This document shows positions 9,964 to 19,332 of a DNA stretch of 64,000 nucleotides, one piece after another; within the stretch, counting starts at the first letter, position 1, and each line of letters opens with the position of its first letter. The stretch is from NCBI GenBank assembly GCA_958296345.1, contig CATQIJ010000015.1, forward strand, positions 1 through 64,000, read 5' to 3'. The notes beneath the pieces were generated by a model. The model did not search any database, was not told where the DNA came from, and saw only the letters and a list, made by a program, of their open reading frames with translations. The position numbers were made by a program, and so were the translations under genes. Origin of the DNA: an uncultured Rhizobiaceae bacterium. Lineage in GTDB: Bacteria; Pseudomonadota; Alphaproteobacteria; Rhizobiales; Rhizobiaceae.

Positions 9964-10842
9964 TTGTCCACACAAACACATCATAAAGATTGGAAGGCGT
10001 CAAACCTGAAAGCCATTCATGAGCGCCTAGCGCCTTTACGTAGTGCGGATAAAATAGAAGAAATTATCCAAGGCGATATTCAGGGTGTTTTTTTACACAA
10101 AGAACAAACACAGTTGAAGATGTATTGTTATGACAATGGCACACAAAAGCTCAGCAATATTATGTCGAGAATCGACCTTACCAATCCACTTAACTTGATT
10201 GGCCCTTATTCTCAGGCCGTATTTTTATCTGCATTTTGGCAAGTGGAAGCACCAAATAATATCTATATTGCTGGTTTTGGCGGAGGGCGCCTTGCTATGC
10301 TTTTTGATCACTATTTTCCAATTGTGAACATTCACGGCTCTGATATTGATCCCAATATTATAAAAGTAGCAAAAGAATACTTTGGGTTAAGCGACAAAGT
10401 GTTGATGGATGTTTTTACTGCTGATAGCCGAGAAGACTTAACCAGTCGTGACGCGCAGTACGATGTGATATTTCTGGATGTTTTTGTTGGCGGCGGTGAA
10501 CACGTCAATCACCTTGCGACAATTGAATGCTTTGAACTTTATAAAAGTAAGCTTACAGAAAATGGCGTGATAGTTGCTAATCTGGTTGTTATTGACAAGC
10601 GTATGGAGCAAAAAATTGCCGCCATGCAATTAGTTTTCAAACATTGCTATATCTGGGAATATAATGGCGCGCATGTCATTTTTGCTAGTGATTTCGATGT
10701 TGATTTAAAAGAGATGATAGCTCGTGTTAGTCTATTTCAAAGTGATGAAGATCTTGGTTTTGATTTAATAGAAAAAGTAAGCATGTTAAAACCATGCATC
10801 AGAAACACAAGAATAGAAGCTTTATCTGACAAAGATCTCTAA
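9964..10842 (+). CDS. Spermidine-synthase-like SAM-dependent methyltransferase
   Basis: Rossmann-fold protein of 292 aa. IYIAGFGGGRLAML (about residue 100) is the SAM-binding glycine loop, HGSDIDPNIIKVAKEYF the second nucleotide-binding strand, and YDVIFLDVFVGGGEHVNHL (about 165-185) matches the DxF-x-HL region of the spermidine synthase family. Whether it makes a polyamine or methylates something else cannot be told; the N-terminal beta domain typical of true spermidine synthases is only weakly visible. It starts at TTG with GAGG about 10 bp upstream. It lies between rpmG and the DUF4153-like gene. Confidence 0.8.
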   Translation: MSTQTHHKDWKASNLKAIHERLAPLRSADKIEEIIQGDIQGVFLHKEQTQLKMYCYDNGTQKLSNIMSRIDLTNPLNLIGPYSQAVFLSAFWQVEAPNNIYIAGFGGGRLAMLFDHYFPIVNIHGSDIDPNIIKVAKEYFGLSDKVLMDVFTADSREDLTSRDAQYDVIFLDVFVGGGEHVNHLATIECFELYKSKLTENGVIVANLVVIDKRMEQKIAAMQLVFKHCYIWEYNGAHVIFASDFDVDLKEMIARVSLFQSDEDLGFDLIEKVSMLKPCIRNTRIEALSDKDL

Positions 10843-10957
10843 ATATCCGATAAGTCTTTAAAAGCTTCATATATTCTAATGAATTTCTGCACATTAAACT
10901 CCTAGTCTTGCCTTAAATATTCTAAATACCTATCAGGCATTGATTTAAGGAAAGAAA

Positions 10958-12616
10958 ATGAAGTCAGAACTCTCAAAAAATAATATTTTCAACAAGTCTG
11001 GTAAAATAATCGAGCGATACACTGCGCCATTAGTTTGCTCGGTCATACTGACATTCATTTTGATACTTGATGAGTTGGGCATATTCCCTTTAGAGCATGA
11101 CTTTGAGGATGATCTCAAAATTGCTTTCTCAACTGCATTTTTAGCATCGGGTGCACTTGGATTGCATCTAAATGCAAAGCATCGGATTAACTTACCTGTA
11201 AAACTTGGCCTGACAGGCTTGATAGCAGTTTTGGTCATCACCGCCGGTCTTTTATCCTCTTGGTTTCAGCAAAGCCCATTATTCCTCTATCCAGGTCTTG
11301 GTTTACTGATAATGGCAGCGCCTTTTTTATTACGTCAATCAAATGAAAATTCTGTCTGGCTTTATAACTCAAGGTTTGGCACCGCCATCGTTATGAGTAT
11401 TATTGCCTCGGTACTTTTTGGCGGCGGCTTATATGCTATTTCCAGCAGTCTTGATTTCTTGCTTGGAATAGATGTCCACCGCAATGTCTATGACATCATT
11501 TGGATTATCGCTATTGCATTTGTCGGCCCAATCTTTGGCTTATATTTAATGCCAACGGACAGCAACGAAGAGCTTGTACTTCCTGATAACGCTGCCCTAC
11601 TCGCACGCGGAGTTACATTCTTAATCAACTATGTGCTGACACCTATGCTGGTTATTTATCTTGCAATTTTACACCTTTATGCGGCTAAAATTTTACTAAC
11701 CTTATCGCTTCCAAAGGGGCAAGTTGCCCTCATGGTATTGATATTCTCGCTTGGATTGACTGGGTTTATTTTGTTTGCTCGTCCATGGGCTTCTCGCAGT
11801 ACTCTATTTACAAACTGGCTACTTAAATATTGGCACTTATTGTTATTCACCCCTTTAGTGCTGCTTTCGATTTCAGTTACAAGACGCGTTTCTGACTATG
11901 GCGTAACGCCAGAACGCTATATGCTTGTTGTCCTTGGTTTATGGCTTTTTGCTCTGTTCTTGTTACCAATCCTCAAAAGAACTCAATTAAGCAATGTTCG
12001 AATAATAAGCTCACTTGCTACCATTTTAATAATTGCTTCATTCGGGCCTTGGGGTGCCAAATCAATTTCTATTAGCAGCCAGAAGCATGAATTTATCAAA
12101 CTGTTACAGCGTAATGATTTGCTTCAGGATGGGAAACTAAAAACGGATTTAGTCGAAGTACCTCAGTTTACCGCTGAACACTCTAAAACAAGTCATTCTA
12201 TCGTAAGGTTTTTATCAAGAAATAATGGGTTGGAAAGTCTTAAGCCACTGTTTGAGGGGCACCCTAAAAACCCATTTGAAACAATAGATAACACCAGAAA
12301 CAAGTGGGATACTAATAATAGAATAACCAAGTTACTTGGTTTTTCTTATAATGGAAAACATAACTCAGATCACTTGAACTACACTGCTTCCAAACCAACA
12401 AGTATCAATATTTCAAGTTATAACACTTACATCCCTCGCCTCAGATTACAAAATCACACCAAGCGCTCTTCAGCTGAATTGACAGTCAATGAAACACACG
12501 TATGGAGAGAAGACGATAAGATATTCATAGAAACTGCGGGCAGTATTTTTACCGCAAAAATTGATTCACTCATTGCGCTTACAAAAAAGCAAATAAAACA
12601 GCCAACTCACAACTGA
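10958..12616 (+). CDS. DUF4153-like polytopic membrane protein
   Basis: A 552-aa protein with about ten to twelve membrane helices spread over residues 20-370 and a hydrophilic C-terminal domain (about 385-540) without helices. The layout and motifs such as LYAAKILLTLSLPKGQ fit DUF4153, a family of unknown function. AAGGAAAG stands just before the ATG. It faces pleD convergently across a 490 bp gap that holds a structured RNA-like element. The family assignment is from recollection and should be treated as likely, not certain. Confidence 0.7.
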   Translation: MKSELSKNNIFNKSGKIIERYTAPLVCSVILTFILILDELGIFPLEHDFEDDLKIAFSTAFLASGALGLHLNAKHRINLPVKLGLTGLIAVLVITAGLLSSWFQQSPLFLYPGLGLLIMAAPFLLRQSNENSVWLYNSRFGTAIVMSIIASVLFGGGLYAISSSLDFLLGIDVHRNVYDIIWIIAIAFVGPIFGLYLMPTDSNEELVLPDNAALLARGVTFLINYVLTPMLVIYLAILHLYAAKILLTLSLPKGQVALMVLIFSLGLTGFILFARPWASRSTLFTNWLLKYWHLLLFTPLVLLSISVTRRVSDYGVTPERYMLVVLGLWLFALFLLPILKRTQLSNVRIISSLATILIIASFGPWGAKSISISSQKHEFIKLLQRNDLLQDGKLKTDLVEVPQFTAEHSKTSHSIVRFLSRNNGLESLKPLFEGHPKNPFETIDNTRNKWDTNNRITKLLGFSYNGKHNSDHLNYTASKPTSINISSYNTYIPRLRLQNHTKRSSAELTVNETHVWREDDKIFIETAGSIFTAKIDSLIALTKKQIKQPTHN

Positions 12617-13108
12617 CTAGAAAAGCTATTTATGTTGATCTCTTGGATAATAATAAAAAAGCAACAATGGTTATTGATCATATCAATATGCAGCTTAAGA
12701 CAGAAAAAATAACTTACCTTAACATCAATTTTGATTTGTTGATTGAATAGCTACTGAATTTTCAAATGAAAGGGGTCGGTTGGACTTTGGGAATGGTACG
12801 AGGAGGCCATTAACTGATCCAAATTCCAACCGACGACCCCACGGACCCAGGAGATGCGGCGGACCTGAGCACTCCGTAGGGTATTGTCCGATCAAGCAAG
12901 CAAAAACCTACTTAATCAGCATCAGAGAAATCTGACTCACTTTTGAAGGAAAATCAACATCAGGTTAAGGGTTTGGTAATTATTTTCCAGATTGAAGGTT
13001 ACAATTAATGCTTAATCTTCATAATACCTAGCGTAGAAAGCAGCAGAAGCTACTGAGACATTACGTAGTCAATCATCAACCCAAGCTATTTACGACTACA
13101 ACCTAGTT
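12617..13108. other. Intergenic region between DUF4153-like gene and pleD
   Basis: About 490 bp without a convincing reading frame between two convergent genes. Apart from the paired hairpins at 12771-12877 the sequence is AT-rich. No obvious rho-independent terminator was seen for either flanking gene. Confidence 0.6.
12771..12877. ncRNA. Candidate structured RNA: two adjacent long hairpins
   Basis: A GC-rich island in an otherwise AT-rich gap folds by eye into two hairpins. The first is nearly continuous. GGGGTCG (12772-12778) pairs with CGACCCC (12834-12840), GTTGGA (12779-12784) with TCCAAC (12825-12830), TTTGG (12786-12790) with CCAAA (12819-12823), and AATGG (12792-12796) with CCATT (12807-12811). 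The loop contains AGGAGG. The second hairpin pairs ACGGA (12841-12845) with TCCGT (12873-12877), with inner pairing CAGG/CCTG. Read on minus, the first loop shows CCTCCT, like the anti-Shine-Dalgarno loops of rhizobial trans-acting sRNAs. The strand is not decided and I recognise no named family. Confidence 0.5.
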
Positions 13109-14485
13109 TTAGGCAGCCTCTGTCATAACTTTATTACGACCAGCATTTTTTGCAGCATAGAGCGCTACGTCTGCTCTTTTTAATAATTGCTTTGGTGTAT
13201 CATCTTCAAGCTCTAATGAAGATAGACCCATGCTAATCGTTGTATAAATCTGCTTTGAACCACTTTCTGCGATGACAGGATGCTCAGCCACCTCACGGCG
13301 AATACGCTCTGCAACTACGTTTGCATACTCAATGTCTGTATCAGGCATAATGATAGCAAATTCTTCACCGCCATATCGGCAAGCAATATCAACATTACGC
13401 ACACTTTTGCGAATGCGGTTTGCAACTTCAATAATTACCGCATCCCCTACATCGTGCCCGTGAGTATCATTCACCGCTTTAAACTTATCGATATCACACA
13501 TAATCGCTGTTAAAGGCTTTTTTGATGCAACCGACTTGTCAAATAATGATGTGAAATGCATTTCGAAATAACGACGATTGTGAAGCTCTGTTAGAGGATC
13601 TTTAACCGCCATTTCAATGGTTTGCTGAACAGAAGCACGCAAGCAATCATTATAACGCTTACGGCATAATTGTGTTTTCAGTCTTGCAAGTAATTCTTGA
13701 GTATCAATTGGGCTTTTGATGTAATCATTTACGCCAATTTCCATTGCACGGCTCACAACTTCCTCTTGATCCATACCAGCAATAACGACTATTGGTAGCA
13801 CTCGTGTTCGTTCTAGAGAGCGCAAGTGAGAACATAGACGCAAACTATCAAAATTACTCATATTCAAGGAAATAATAGCGAGATCATATTGCCCTTCAAC
13901 GATACGAAATAATGCATCTGTCGCATTTGTTTCTACTTCAACATTATTTTGCACACTGAGCGTTGAAACCATTTTCTCATATGATGCGGCTTTATCATCC
14001 ACTACAATGATATTTGGCCTGTGCTTTGAAGCATTCACTTCGTCTACGACCTGATAATGGTCCATGGCTAACTCATCACCATTTGAAGCTCTTAAGCGAA
14101 GATCATCTGTTAGCATCTTCAAACGAACAAGACTTTTCACGCGAGTTACTAGAGCTAAATCATTTACAGGTTTTGTTAAAAAATCATCTGCGCCCGCCTC
14201 AAGACCTTTGATACGATCTTCTGGTTGATCAAGAGCTGTCACCATAACAATCGGCAAGTGAGCAGTTTCAGGGTTTGCTTTCAAACGTTTGCAAACCTCA
14301 AAACCATCAATACCTGGCATCATCACATCAAGCAGAACCATATCGCACTGGCCGCTCTCACAAAGAGCTATTGCATCTTCGCCATTACTTGCGGTTAGTA
14401 CTTGAAAATACTCAGCCATGAGTCTTGCTTCAAGCAATTTTACGTTTGTTGGCATGTCATCAACTACTAAAATACGTGCTGTCAA
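13109..14485 (-). CDS. pleD: Response regulator PleD, diguanylate cyclase
   Basis: Makes cyclic di-GMP from two GTP when phosphorylated, controlling polar development in alphaproteobacteria. The 458 aa are arranged REC-REC-GGDEF. The first receiver has the phospho-acceptor in MVLLDVMMPG. The second receiver has AIISLNMSNFD at that place and no aspartate acceptor, as expected for the adaptor receiver of PleD. The cyclase signature is RYGGEEF (about residue 370), preceded at the usual distance by the RNVD inhibitory-site motif that allows product inhibition. It lies 44 bp downstream of divK on the same strand, so the two are probably co-transcribed. Confidence 0.97.
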   Translation of the reverse strand: MTARILVVDDMPTNVKLLEARLMAEYFQVLTASNGEDAIALCESGQCDMVLLDVMMPGIDGFEVCKRLKANPETAHLPIVMVTALDQPEDRIKGLEAGADDFLTKPVNDLALVTRVKSLVRLKMLTDDLRLRASNGDELAMDHYQVVDEVNASKHRPNIIVVDDKAASYEKMVSTLSVQNNVEVETNATDALFRIVEGQYDLAIISLNMSNFDSLRLCSHLRSLERTRVLPIVVIAGMDQEEVVSRAMEIGVNDYIKSPIDTQELLARLKTQLCRKRYNDCLRASVQQTIEMAVKDPLTELHNRRYFEMHFTSLFDKSVASKKPLTAIMCDIDKFKAVNDTHGHDVGDAVIIEVANRIRKSVRNVDIACRYGGEEFAIIMPDTDIEYANVVAERIRREVAEHPVIAESGSKQIYTTISMGLSSLELEDDTPKQLLKRADVALYAAKNAGRNKVMTEAA

Positions 14486-14529
14486 TTTACTTATCTCACT
14501 ACGCTGAACTATTTATTCTGATTACTCGA

Positions 14530-14904
14530 TTATTGACCATCGCCAATATAATATTGAATTGTTTTGATGAAGGTCGCGACTGAAATTGGCTTTGAAATAT
14601 AAGCCTCACAGCCCCCTTGCCTAATACGTTCTTCATCGCCCTTCATGGCAAATGCAGTTACAGCAATAATTGGAATAGAAGAGATCATTTCATCTTCTTT
14701 TATCCACTTTGTAACTTCAAGGCCGGAAACTTCTGGCAATTGAATATCCATCAAGATGAGGTCTGGACGATGCTCTTTGGCTAAATCAAGAGCCTTCAAG
14801 CCATTGCGCGTCTGAATAACTTCGTAACCCTTAGCTTCCAATAAGTCATTGAAAAGCTTCATGTTTAATTCGTTATCTTCGACTATAAGAACTGTCTTAG
14901 CCAT
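14530..14904 (-). CDS. divK: Single-domain response regulator DivK
   Basis: A 124-aa receiver with no output domain. Acidic residues near the N-terminus (VEDNE), the phospho-acceptor in [13 protein letters not shown] (about residue 53), the [12 protein letters not shown] switch region and the YISKPIS lysine are all present. DivK carries phosphate between the kinases PleC, DivJ and CckA/DivL to set polarity and CtrA activity. Pairing with pleD downstream is the standard alphaproteobacterial order. Confidence 0.97.
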   Translation of the reverse strand: MAKTVLIVEDNELNMKLFNDLLEAKGYEVIQTRNGLKALDLAKEHRPDLILMDIQLPEVSGLEVTKWIKEDEMISSIPIIAVTAFAMKGDEERIRQGGCEAYISKPISVATFIKTIQYYIGDGQ

Positions 14905-15145
14905 CTCAAAACCCTACCCCAACACATGCGTAATTCAGCTGTATATGCTAATCTACGCAACACTTTGAGACAGAGAATAAACAAATAAGGTTGACGAATT
15001 GGAAACAAGGCTCAAAAAACTCAGAGTCCATTCATGTATACATCAAATTTTTAATGCCAATGACTGCTCCTGACCCAGTGCAGACATTCAGAAAACTATA
15101 CTGTATATTCAAATTAAAATTTAATAGTTAAAAGTTGCATTAAAA

Positions 15146-15601
15146 ATGGGGCATGGCACTCATATATTTGGTTACATTCAAACATTGGATGATAACAAGA
15201 AATTAGATAATCAAAAAACTATCAAAGCTTTTGAATTTGACGACCCTTGGCCATTTATTAATGCTTTTGGCAATGTTAACGAACATTATTGGGGTGGAAT
15301 GATAAGTTATGGATTACACATGAAGGGTGACGAAGCAGGCGACGTTGCCCTTTGGTTGAGAGGGTTTCATAAATTAATCAATAAGTTGGATGACTTTAGC
15401 GCAGAAATTCACGTCAATCCAGAATGGATATGCCCTCCTTTTTATAGAAATTATTACAAACAAAATGCCCTACTTTCTTACAAACACTATTGGAAGTATG
15501 ACACAACTGATTGTGAAGAAATAACTGAGGCCTTCGACCCTTTTCTGTCTGAAGATATAAATAATATATGGGAAGCTCTAATTATTACTAATAATAAATA
15601 A
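15146..15601 (+). CDS. Hypothetical protein of unknown family
   Basis: A 151-aa soluble acidic protein, rich in tryptophan and tyrosine, beginning MGHGTHIFGYIQ. I recognise no domain. There is no signal peptide or membrane helix. The middle segment (DEAGDVALWLRGFHKLI) could be an amphipathic helix. It is AT-rich, has no clear ribosome-binding site, diverges from divK across 240 bp and converges with the ArsC-like gene. Its lone position between conserved cell-cycle and envelope genes and its composition suggest accessory origin. The frame is intact over its whole length. Confidence 0.6.
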   Translation: MGHGTHIFGYIQTLDDNKKLDNQKTIKAFEFDDPWPFINAFGNVNEHYWGGMISYGLHMKGDEAGDVALWLRGFHKLINKLDDFSAEIHVNPEWICPPFYRNYYKQNALLSYKHYWKYDTTDCEEITEAFDPFLSEDINNIWEALIITNNK

Positions 15602-15656
15602 CGCATTATATGAATGTCCGCTTCTGGCCAATAGCTGCCATTTAAAATGAAACAAC

Positions 15657-16007
15657 TCACCCATCTTTCAAACACAACTGCTTTGCTTCATCGCCATAGC
15701 CCGCGATGATTTCATTTTCATCGACGAATACTGGTCTTTTTAGAAGCGTAGGATGTTCTGCAATCAGCGAAGCCGCTGTCGCATTGTCCAAATCTGCTTT
15801 TTGTTCTTCATCTAGATTACGCCAGGTGGTTGAGCGGCGGTTTAAGGCTTTTTCCCAGCCAAGTGTCGTGACAATCTGAGATATTATGTCTTCCGAAAGG
15901 CCGTCTGCCCTTACATCGTGATTTTTAAAGGGTACGCCTTCCGCTTCCATCCATTTGATGGCCTTCTTGCAGGTATCACAATTCTTGAGCGTGTAGATAG
16001 TCAGCAT
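15657..16007 (-). CDS. ArsC/Spx-family thioredoxin-fold protein
   Basis: A 116-aa protein of the arsenate reductase-like (ArsC/YffB/Spx) family. NCDTCKKAIKWMEAEG near residue 8 contains a CxxC pair, and LLKRPVFVDENEIIAGYGD (about 85-103) contains the conserved RP-x-V motif. It lacks the full catalytic set of a proven arsenate reductase, so a YffB-like thiol reductase role is more likely. I chose the ATG at 16007 over the TTG at 16013 because AGGA sits 6 bp upstream. It begins 8 bp after the stop of eipB and is probably in its operon. Confidence 0.88.
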   Translation of the reverse strand: MLTIYTLKNCDTCKKAIKWMEAEGVPFKNHDVRADGLSEDIISQIVTTLGWEKALNRRSTTWRNLDEEQKADLDNATAASLIAEHPTLLKRPVFVDENEIIAGYGDEAKQLCLKDG

Positions 16008-16015
16008 GATCAATC

Positions 16016-16847
16016 CTAATTATCCAACTGACAGGCATCTGATTGATAGTACTCAATTTCAGTCAATGCAGCGCGTAGTTCATAATCTGGATAGCGCATC
16101 ATCAGTTGGCGTGTAACACCATTTTCATAGAGCAAGAACGATGCTTCATAAATTGGAACCGCCTCTCCAGTATTATCTAAGTTTTTATCAAAATAACTCA
16201 TGCTAATCGGCCAAGCTTCCTTACTTTTAAAAGCTTTCACAACTTTGGGGTTTTCGCCCTCCAAAGCCTTCTCCACAACTTTTAAAGAGCCAATCACAGA
16301 GGCTGAGTTTAATATATTATCAGCATCGCCAGAACCATCAAACACATCATGAACGACGAATTTTTCTCCTTTTCGCGCGTCCGTTAAGATATTTACCAGA
16401 TGTGTTGTTGTAAATATCCCCTGCCCCAATTGTAGCTCGCGCGGAGTATCACCTTTTAGTTTTACTACAATTTCTTCATTTGCAAGCACAGCGCTGCCAG
16501 AAATTTTTTGATCAGCTTGGTCATTTACAAAACTTTTGGTTTCGAAAGAAAACTCGTTACCGTCAGGGCTTTCATAGGTTGAGGTTTGTTGATCCGTTGT
16601 AAAATCATCCCGATCTGTGGAAATGGTTGTGACGAAGCGATAGCGAATGGAGATACCCTCGCATTCATTGCCCTTTACTTCGTAGACAATACGCCCTTTC
16701 ATGCCTTTAATTCCAGAACGCTTTTCTGCGTTTTTCAAGTGTCACATCATAAACTGCGCGGTGGGGCTTCAATATTTCAAACCCTGCGGCTAATCCAAGT
16801 GAAGTCGTGGATAAAAGAGCAACTAGACTGGCAGTTAGAATTTTCAT
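16016..16847 (-). pseudogene. eipB: EipB-family (DUF1849-like) periplasmic protein, frameshifted
   Basis: Two overlapping frames form one gene. The upstream frame gives a signal peptide (MKILTASLVALLSTTS, start 16847) and LKPHRAVYDVTLE. The downstream frame continues with AEKRSGIKGMKGRIVYEV and about 230 more residues. The switch lies in a run of five T on plus (16731-16735). With four, the protein reads TLENAEKRSG and has 276 aa, typical of the EipB cell-envelope integrity family with its PHRAxYD opening. A cysteine pair (NECEG near the start, DACQLDN at the end) may form the disulphide known in EipB. Either a one-base sequence error or a real lesion. The gdpD gene diverges upstream. Confidence 0.82.
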
Positions 16848-16920
16848 GTGGCGTGTCTTTCGCAAATGCTTAAAGTGAATCTTGACCCAGCATACCCTGA
16901 ACCAGACATGAGGCAACTCC

Positions 16921-17655
16921 GTGGCATTGGAATTTAAAAATAAAAGCGAACATGATTTAAAATGGATGATTGAGCGCCCTATTGCTCATCGTGGCTTACA
17001 TGATGTGAACAAGGGAATTTATGAGAATACACTTTCTGCGGCTCAAGCAGCAGTTGATGGCGGATTTAATATCGAACTTGATATTCAACCCTCATCAGAA
17101 ATGGTGCCTATGGTGTTCCATGATTATAAACTTAATCGCCTAACCAGTGAGCGTGGCGACACACGATTGATGGATGCAAAAACTCTGACAAGCATCAACA
17201 TCAAAGAGACAGATGATAAAATTCCAACGCTAGGAGAATTCCTTGCTCTAGTTGATGGCAAGGTCGGCGTGGTTATCGAATTAAAAGGTAAGAAGGGTCA
17301 GGATGATGGTTTTGTAAAGTCGATTGCAGATTTACTTGTTTCTTATGATGGCCCTGCAGTTATTATGTCTTTTCATCATCACATTCTTAGAGATGCAAGA
17401 GAGATAGCACCTGACCTGCCGCTTGGTCTTACGGCTCAAGGACATAATGGCAATTATTTAACCCACAAGGAGATTGCTGCAGACTGTAATGTTGATTTCA
17501 TTTCCTACAACGTTGAAGAGCTTGATTGCCAATTTGTTCGGGAGTTTACTGCAACTGGCAGACCCTCAATTAGCTGGACTGTACGTAATAAAGAAGATCA
17601 AGCTTATAGCGACAAGTTTGTAGATCAGATTACATTTGAAGGCTTTAAGCCTTGA
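16921..17655 (+). CDS. Glycerophosphodiester phosphodiesterase
   Basis: Hydrolyses glycerophosphodiesters to glycerol 3-phosphate and an alcohol. The 244-aa protein is a GDPD-type TIM barrel. RPIAHRGLHD (about residue 20) holds the first catalytic histidine, FNIELDIQPSS the metal-binding Glu-x-Asp pair, and MVFHDYKLNRLT the second histidine. There is no signal peptide, so it is a cytoplasmic, UgpQ-like enzyme. It starts at GTG. It diverges from eipB with 73 bp between starts and runs into the acyltransferase gene downstream. Confidence 0.94.
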   Translation: MALEFKNKSEHDLKWMIERPIAHRGLHDVNKGIYENTLSAAQAAVDGGFNIELDIQPSSEMVPMVFHDYKLNRLTSERGDTRLMDAKTLTSINIKETDDKIPTLGEFLALVDGKVGVVIELKGKKGQDDGFVKSIADLLVSYDGPAVIMSFHHHILRDAREIAPDLPLGLTAQGHNGNYLTHKEIAADCNVDFISYNVEELDCQFVREFTATGRPSISWTVRNKEDQAYSDKFVDQITFEGFKP

Positions 17656-17686
17656 ACCTTTGCCAAAAAAACAAACCTACTTAAAT

Positions 17687-18865
17687 ATGAGTGACAGTTT
17701 CCAAATTAGAGTTTTAAATTCATTAGCGGATGTTGATGCAACCGCATGGAATGCTTTGCAACCAAACCAGTGTTTTAATCCGTTTATCAGCTATGAATTT
17801 CTATATGCTCTAGAAAAATCTGGTTCTGCAACATCACAAACAGGCTGGCTAGGCCAACATCTTATTTTGGAAGATGACAAAGGCAATATGCTTGGTGCGC
17901 TTCCATGTTATTTAAAAAACCACAGCCAAGGCGAATATGTATTTGACCACGGTTGGGCGGATGCTTTTGAGCGCGCTGGTGGCAATTATTACCCAAAGCT
18001 TCAATGTTCTATTCCCTTTACGCCCGCAACGGGTTCACGCTTTTTAGTGCCTGAATGTGAGGGTCGCGAGGTTCGCATGACAGCGCTAGCTCAAGGCTTG
18101 CAACAATTGTGTGAGCGGATGAAAGTTTCTTCTGCGCATATTACGTTTATGGAAAAAGATGAATGGGCTTTTGTAGGTGAGCAAAATTATCTTCAACGTA
18201 AAGACCAGCAATTTCATTGGCTCAATCATGATTATAAGACCTTCGATGGTTTTTTAAGCTCTCTATCCTCTCGCAAACGCAAGAACATCAAGAAAGAACG
18301 CCGTATTGCACTCGAAGATAATGGCATTACTATTGAGTTTCTCACAGGTGATGAAATTTCAGAACGTACATGGGATCGGTTCTTTGCGTTTTATAATGAT
18401 ACGGGCGCACGCAAATGGGGGCAGCCTTATTTAACGCGTGAGTTCTTTTCGATGATTGGTAAGATGATGCCAGACCGCACGTTACTCATCATGGCAAAGC
18501 GCACAGACAATCAAAGTGATGAATATGTTGCGGGAGCGCTGAATTTCATAGGCGATGATTGCCTTTACGGTCGCCATTGGGGCTGCATTGAAGACCACCC
18601 CTGCCTTCATTTCGAAGTTTGTTATTATCAAGCGATTGAATATGCAATTGCACATGGATTGAAACGCGTTGAAGCAGGTGCACAAGGCTCTCACAAATTA
18701 GCTCGCGGTTATGTTCCTGTAACAACACATTCAGCGCATTGGATTACACACCCAGGATTGCGTGATGCGGTTGCAGATTATCTCGTGCATGAGCGCCGCG
18801 AAATTGATAGACATAATGAAATCTTGAGCGAACATGCGCCATTTAAGAAGGAAGATAAACAATGA
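17687..18865 (+). CDS. FemAB/GNAT-like acyltransferase (peptidogalycan acetyltransferase family)
   Basis: A 392-aa protein of the DUF482/FemAB-like family of GNAT-fold acyltransferases. Recognisable blocks are NPFISYEFLYALEKSGSA, HSQGEYVFDHGWADA, YPKLQCSIPFTPATG and, near the C-terminus, RVEAGAQGSHKLARGY. The substrate is not known. The frame is open back to 17636 inside the previous gene, but the ATG at 17687 gives the family N-terminus (MSDSFQIRVLNSLADVDA). It overlaps the HIT gene by four bases, so the two are translationally coupled. Confidence 0.88.
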   Translation: MSDSFQIRVLNSLADVDATAWNALQPNQCFNPFISYEFLYALEKSGSATSQTGWLGQHLILEDDKGNMLGALPCYLKNHSQGEYVFDHGWADAFERAGGNYYPKLQCSIPFTPATGSRFLVPECEGREVRMTALAQGLQQLCERMKVSSAHITFMEKDEWAFVGEQNYLQRKDQQFHWLNHDYKTFDGFLSSLSSRKRKNIKKERRIALEDNGITIEFLTGDEISERTWDRFFAFYNDTGARKWGQPYLTREFFSMIGKMMPDRTLLIMAKRTDNQSDEYVAGALNFIGDDCLYGRHWGCIEDHPCLHFEVCYYQAIEYAIAHGLKRVEAGAQGSHKLARGYVPVTTHSAHWITHPGLRDAVADYLVHERREIDRHNEILSEHAPFKKEDKQ

Positions 18866-19287
18866 GCACGCCAGAATACGATAACGACAATATCTTTGCT
18901 AAAATCCTTCGCGGTGAAATTCCTTGCTTCAAAGTCTATGAAGACGATCACGTGCTTGCCTTTATGGACATCGTGCCTAGAGGTATGGGACATGCGCTCG
19001 TAATTCCGAAAGAACCCTGCCGTAATATGTTAGACGCATCGCCAGAGGCTGTTGCTCATGTCCATAAAATAGCGCAAAAAATTGCCCTAGCCGCGATCAA
19101 AGCCTTTAACGCAGATGGAATTACCATCCAACAATTTAGCGAAGATGCAAGCGGACAAAAAGTTTATCACTACCACGTGCATGTTGTTCCCCGCCATGAA
19201 GGCAAAAAATTTGGACCTGCTAATGTTATGGGTGATATGGATGCGATTAAGGCTAATGGTGAGAAGTTGGTTGAGGCCTTGGAGTGA
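18862..19287 (+). CDS. HIT family hydrolase
   Basis: A 141-aa histidine-triad protein, which hydrolyses nucleoside phosphoramidates or adenylates. The triad is HYHVHVVPR near residue 97. The N-terminal DNDNIFAKILRGEIPCFKVYED and DIVPRGMGHALVIPKE are typical of the HINT branch. It starts within the stop codon of the upstream acyltransferase gene. It converges with the hybrid kinase gene. Confidence 0.96.
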   Translation: MSTPEYDNDNIFAKILRGEIPCFKVYEDDHVLAFMDIVPRGMGHALVIPKEPCRNMLDASPEAVAHVHKIAQKIALAAIKAFNADGITIQQFSEDASGQKVYHYHVHVVPRHEGKKFGPANVMGDMDAIKANGEKLVEALE

Positions 19288-19332
19288 TGAACCTTTTTAC
19301 CGTATCGCTAGAGATGCTTTGTCTCAAATTCT

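Noticed and set aside
12771-12877. SRP RNA (4.5S) or 6S RNA
   Set aside because: CAGGTCC appears on minus, but the GGAAGGAAGCAGCC part of SRP is absent, and the open central bubble of 6S is not seen.
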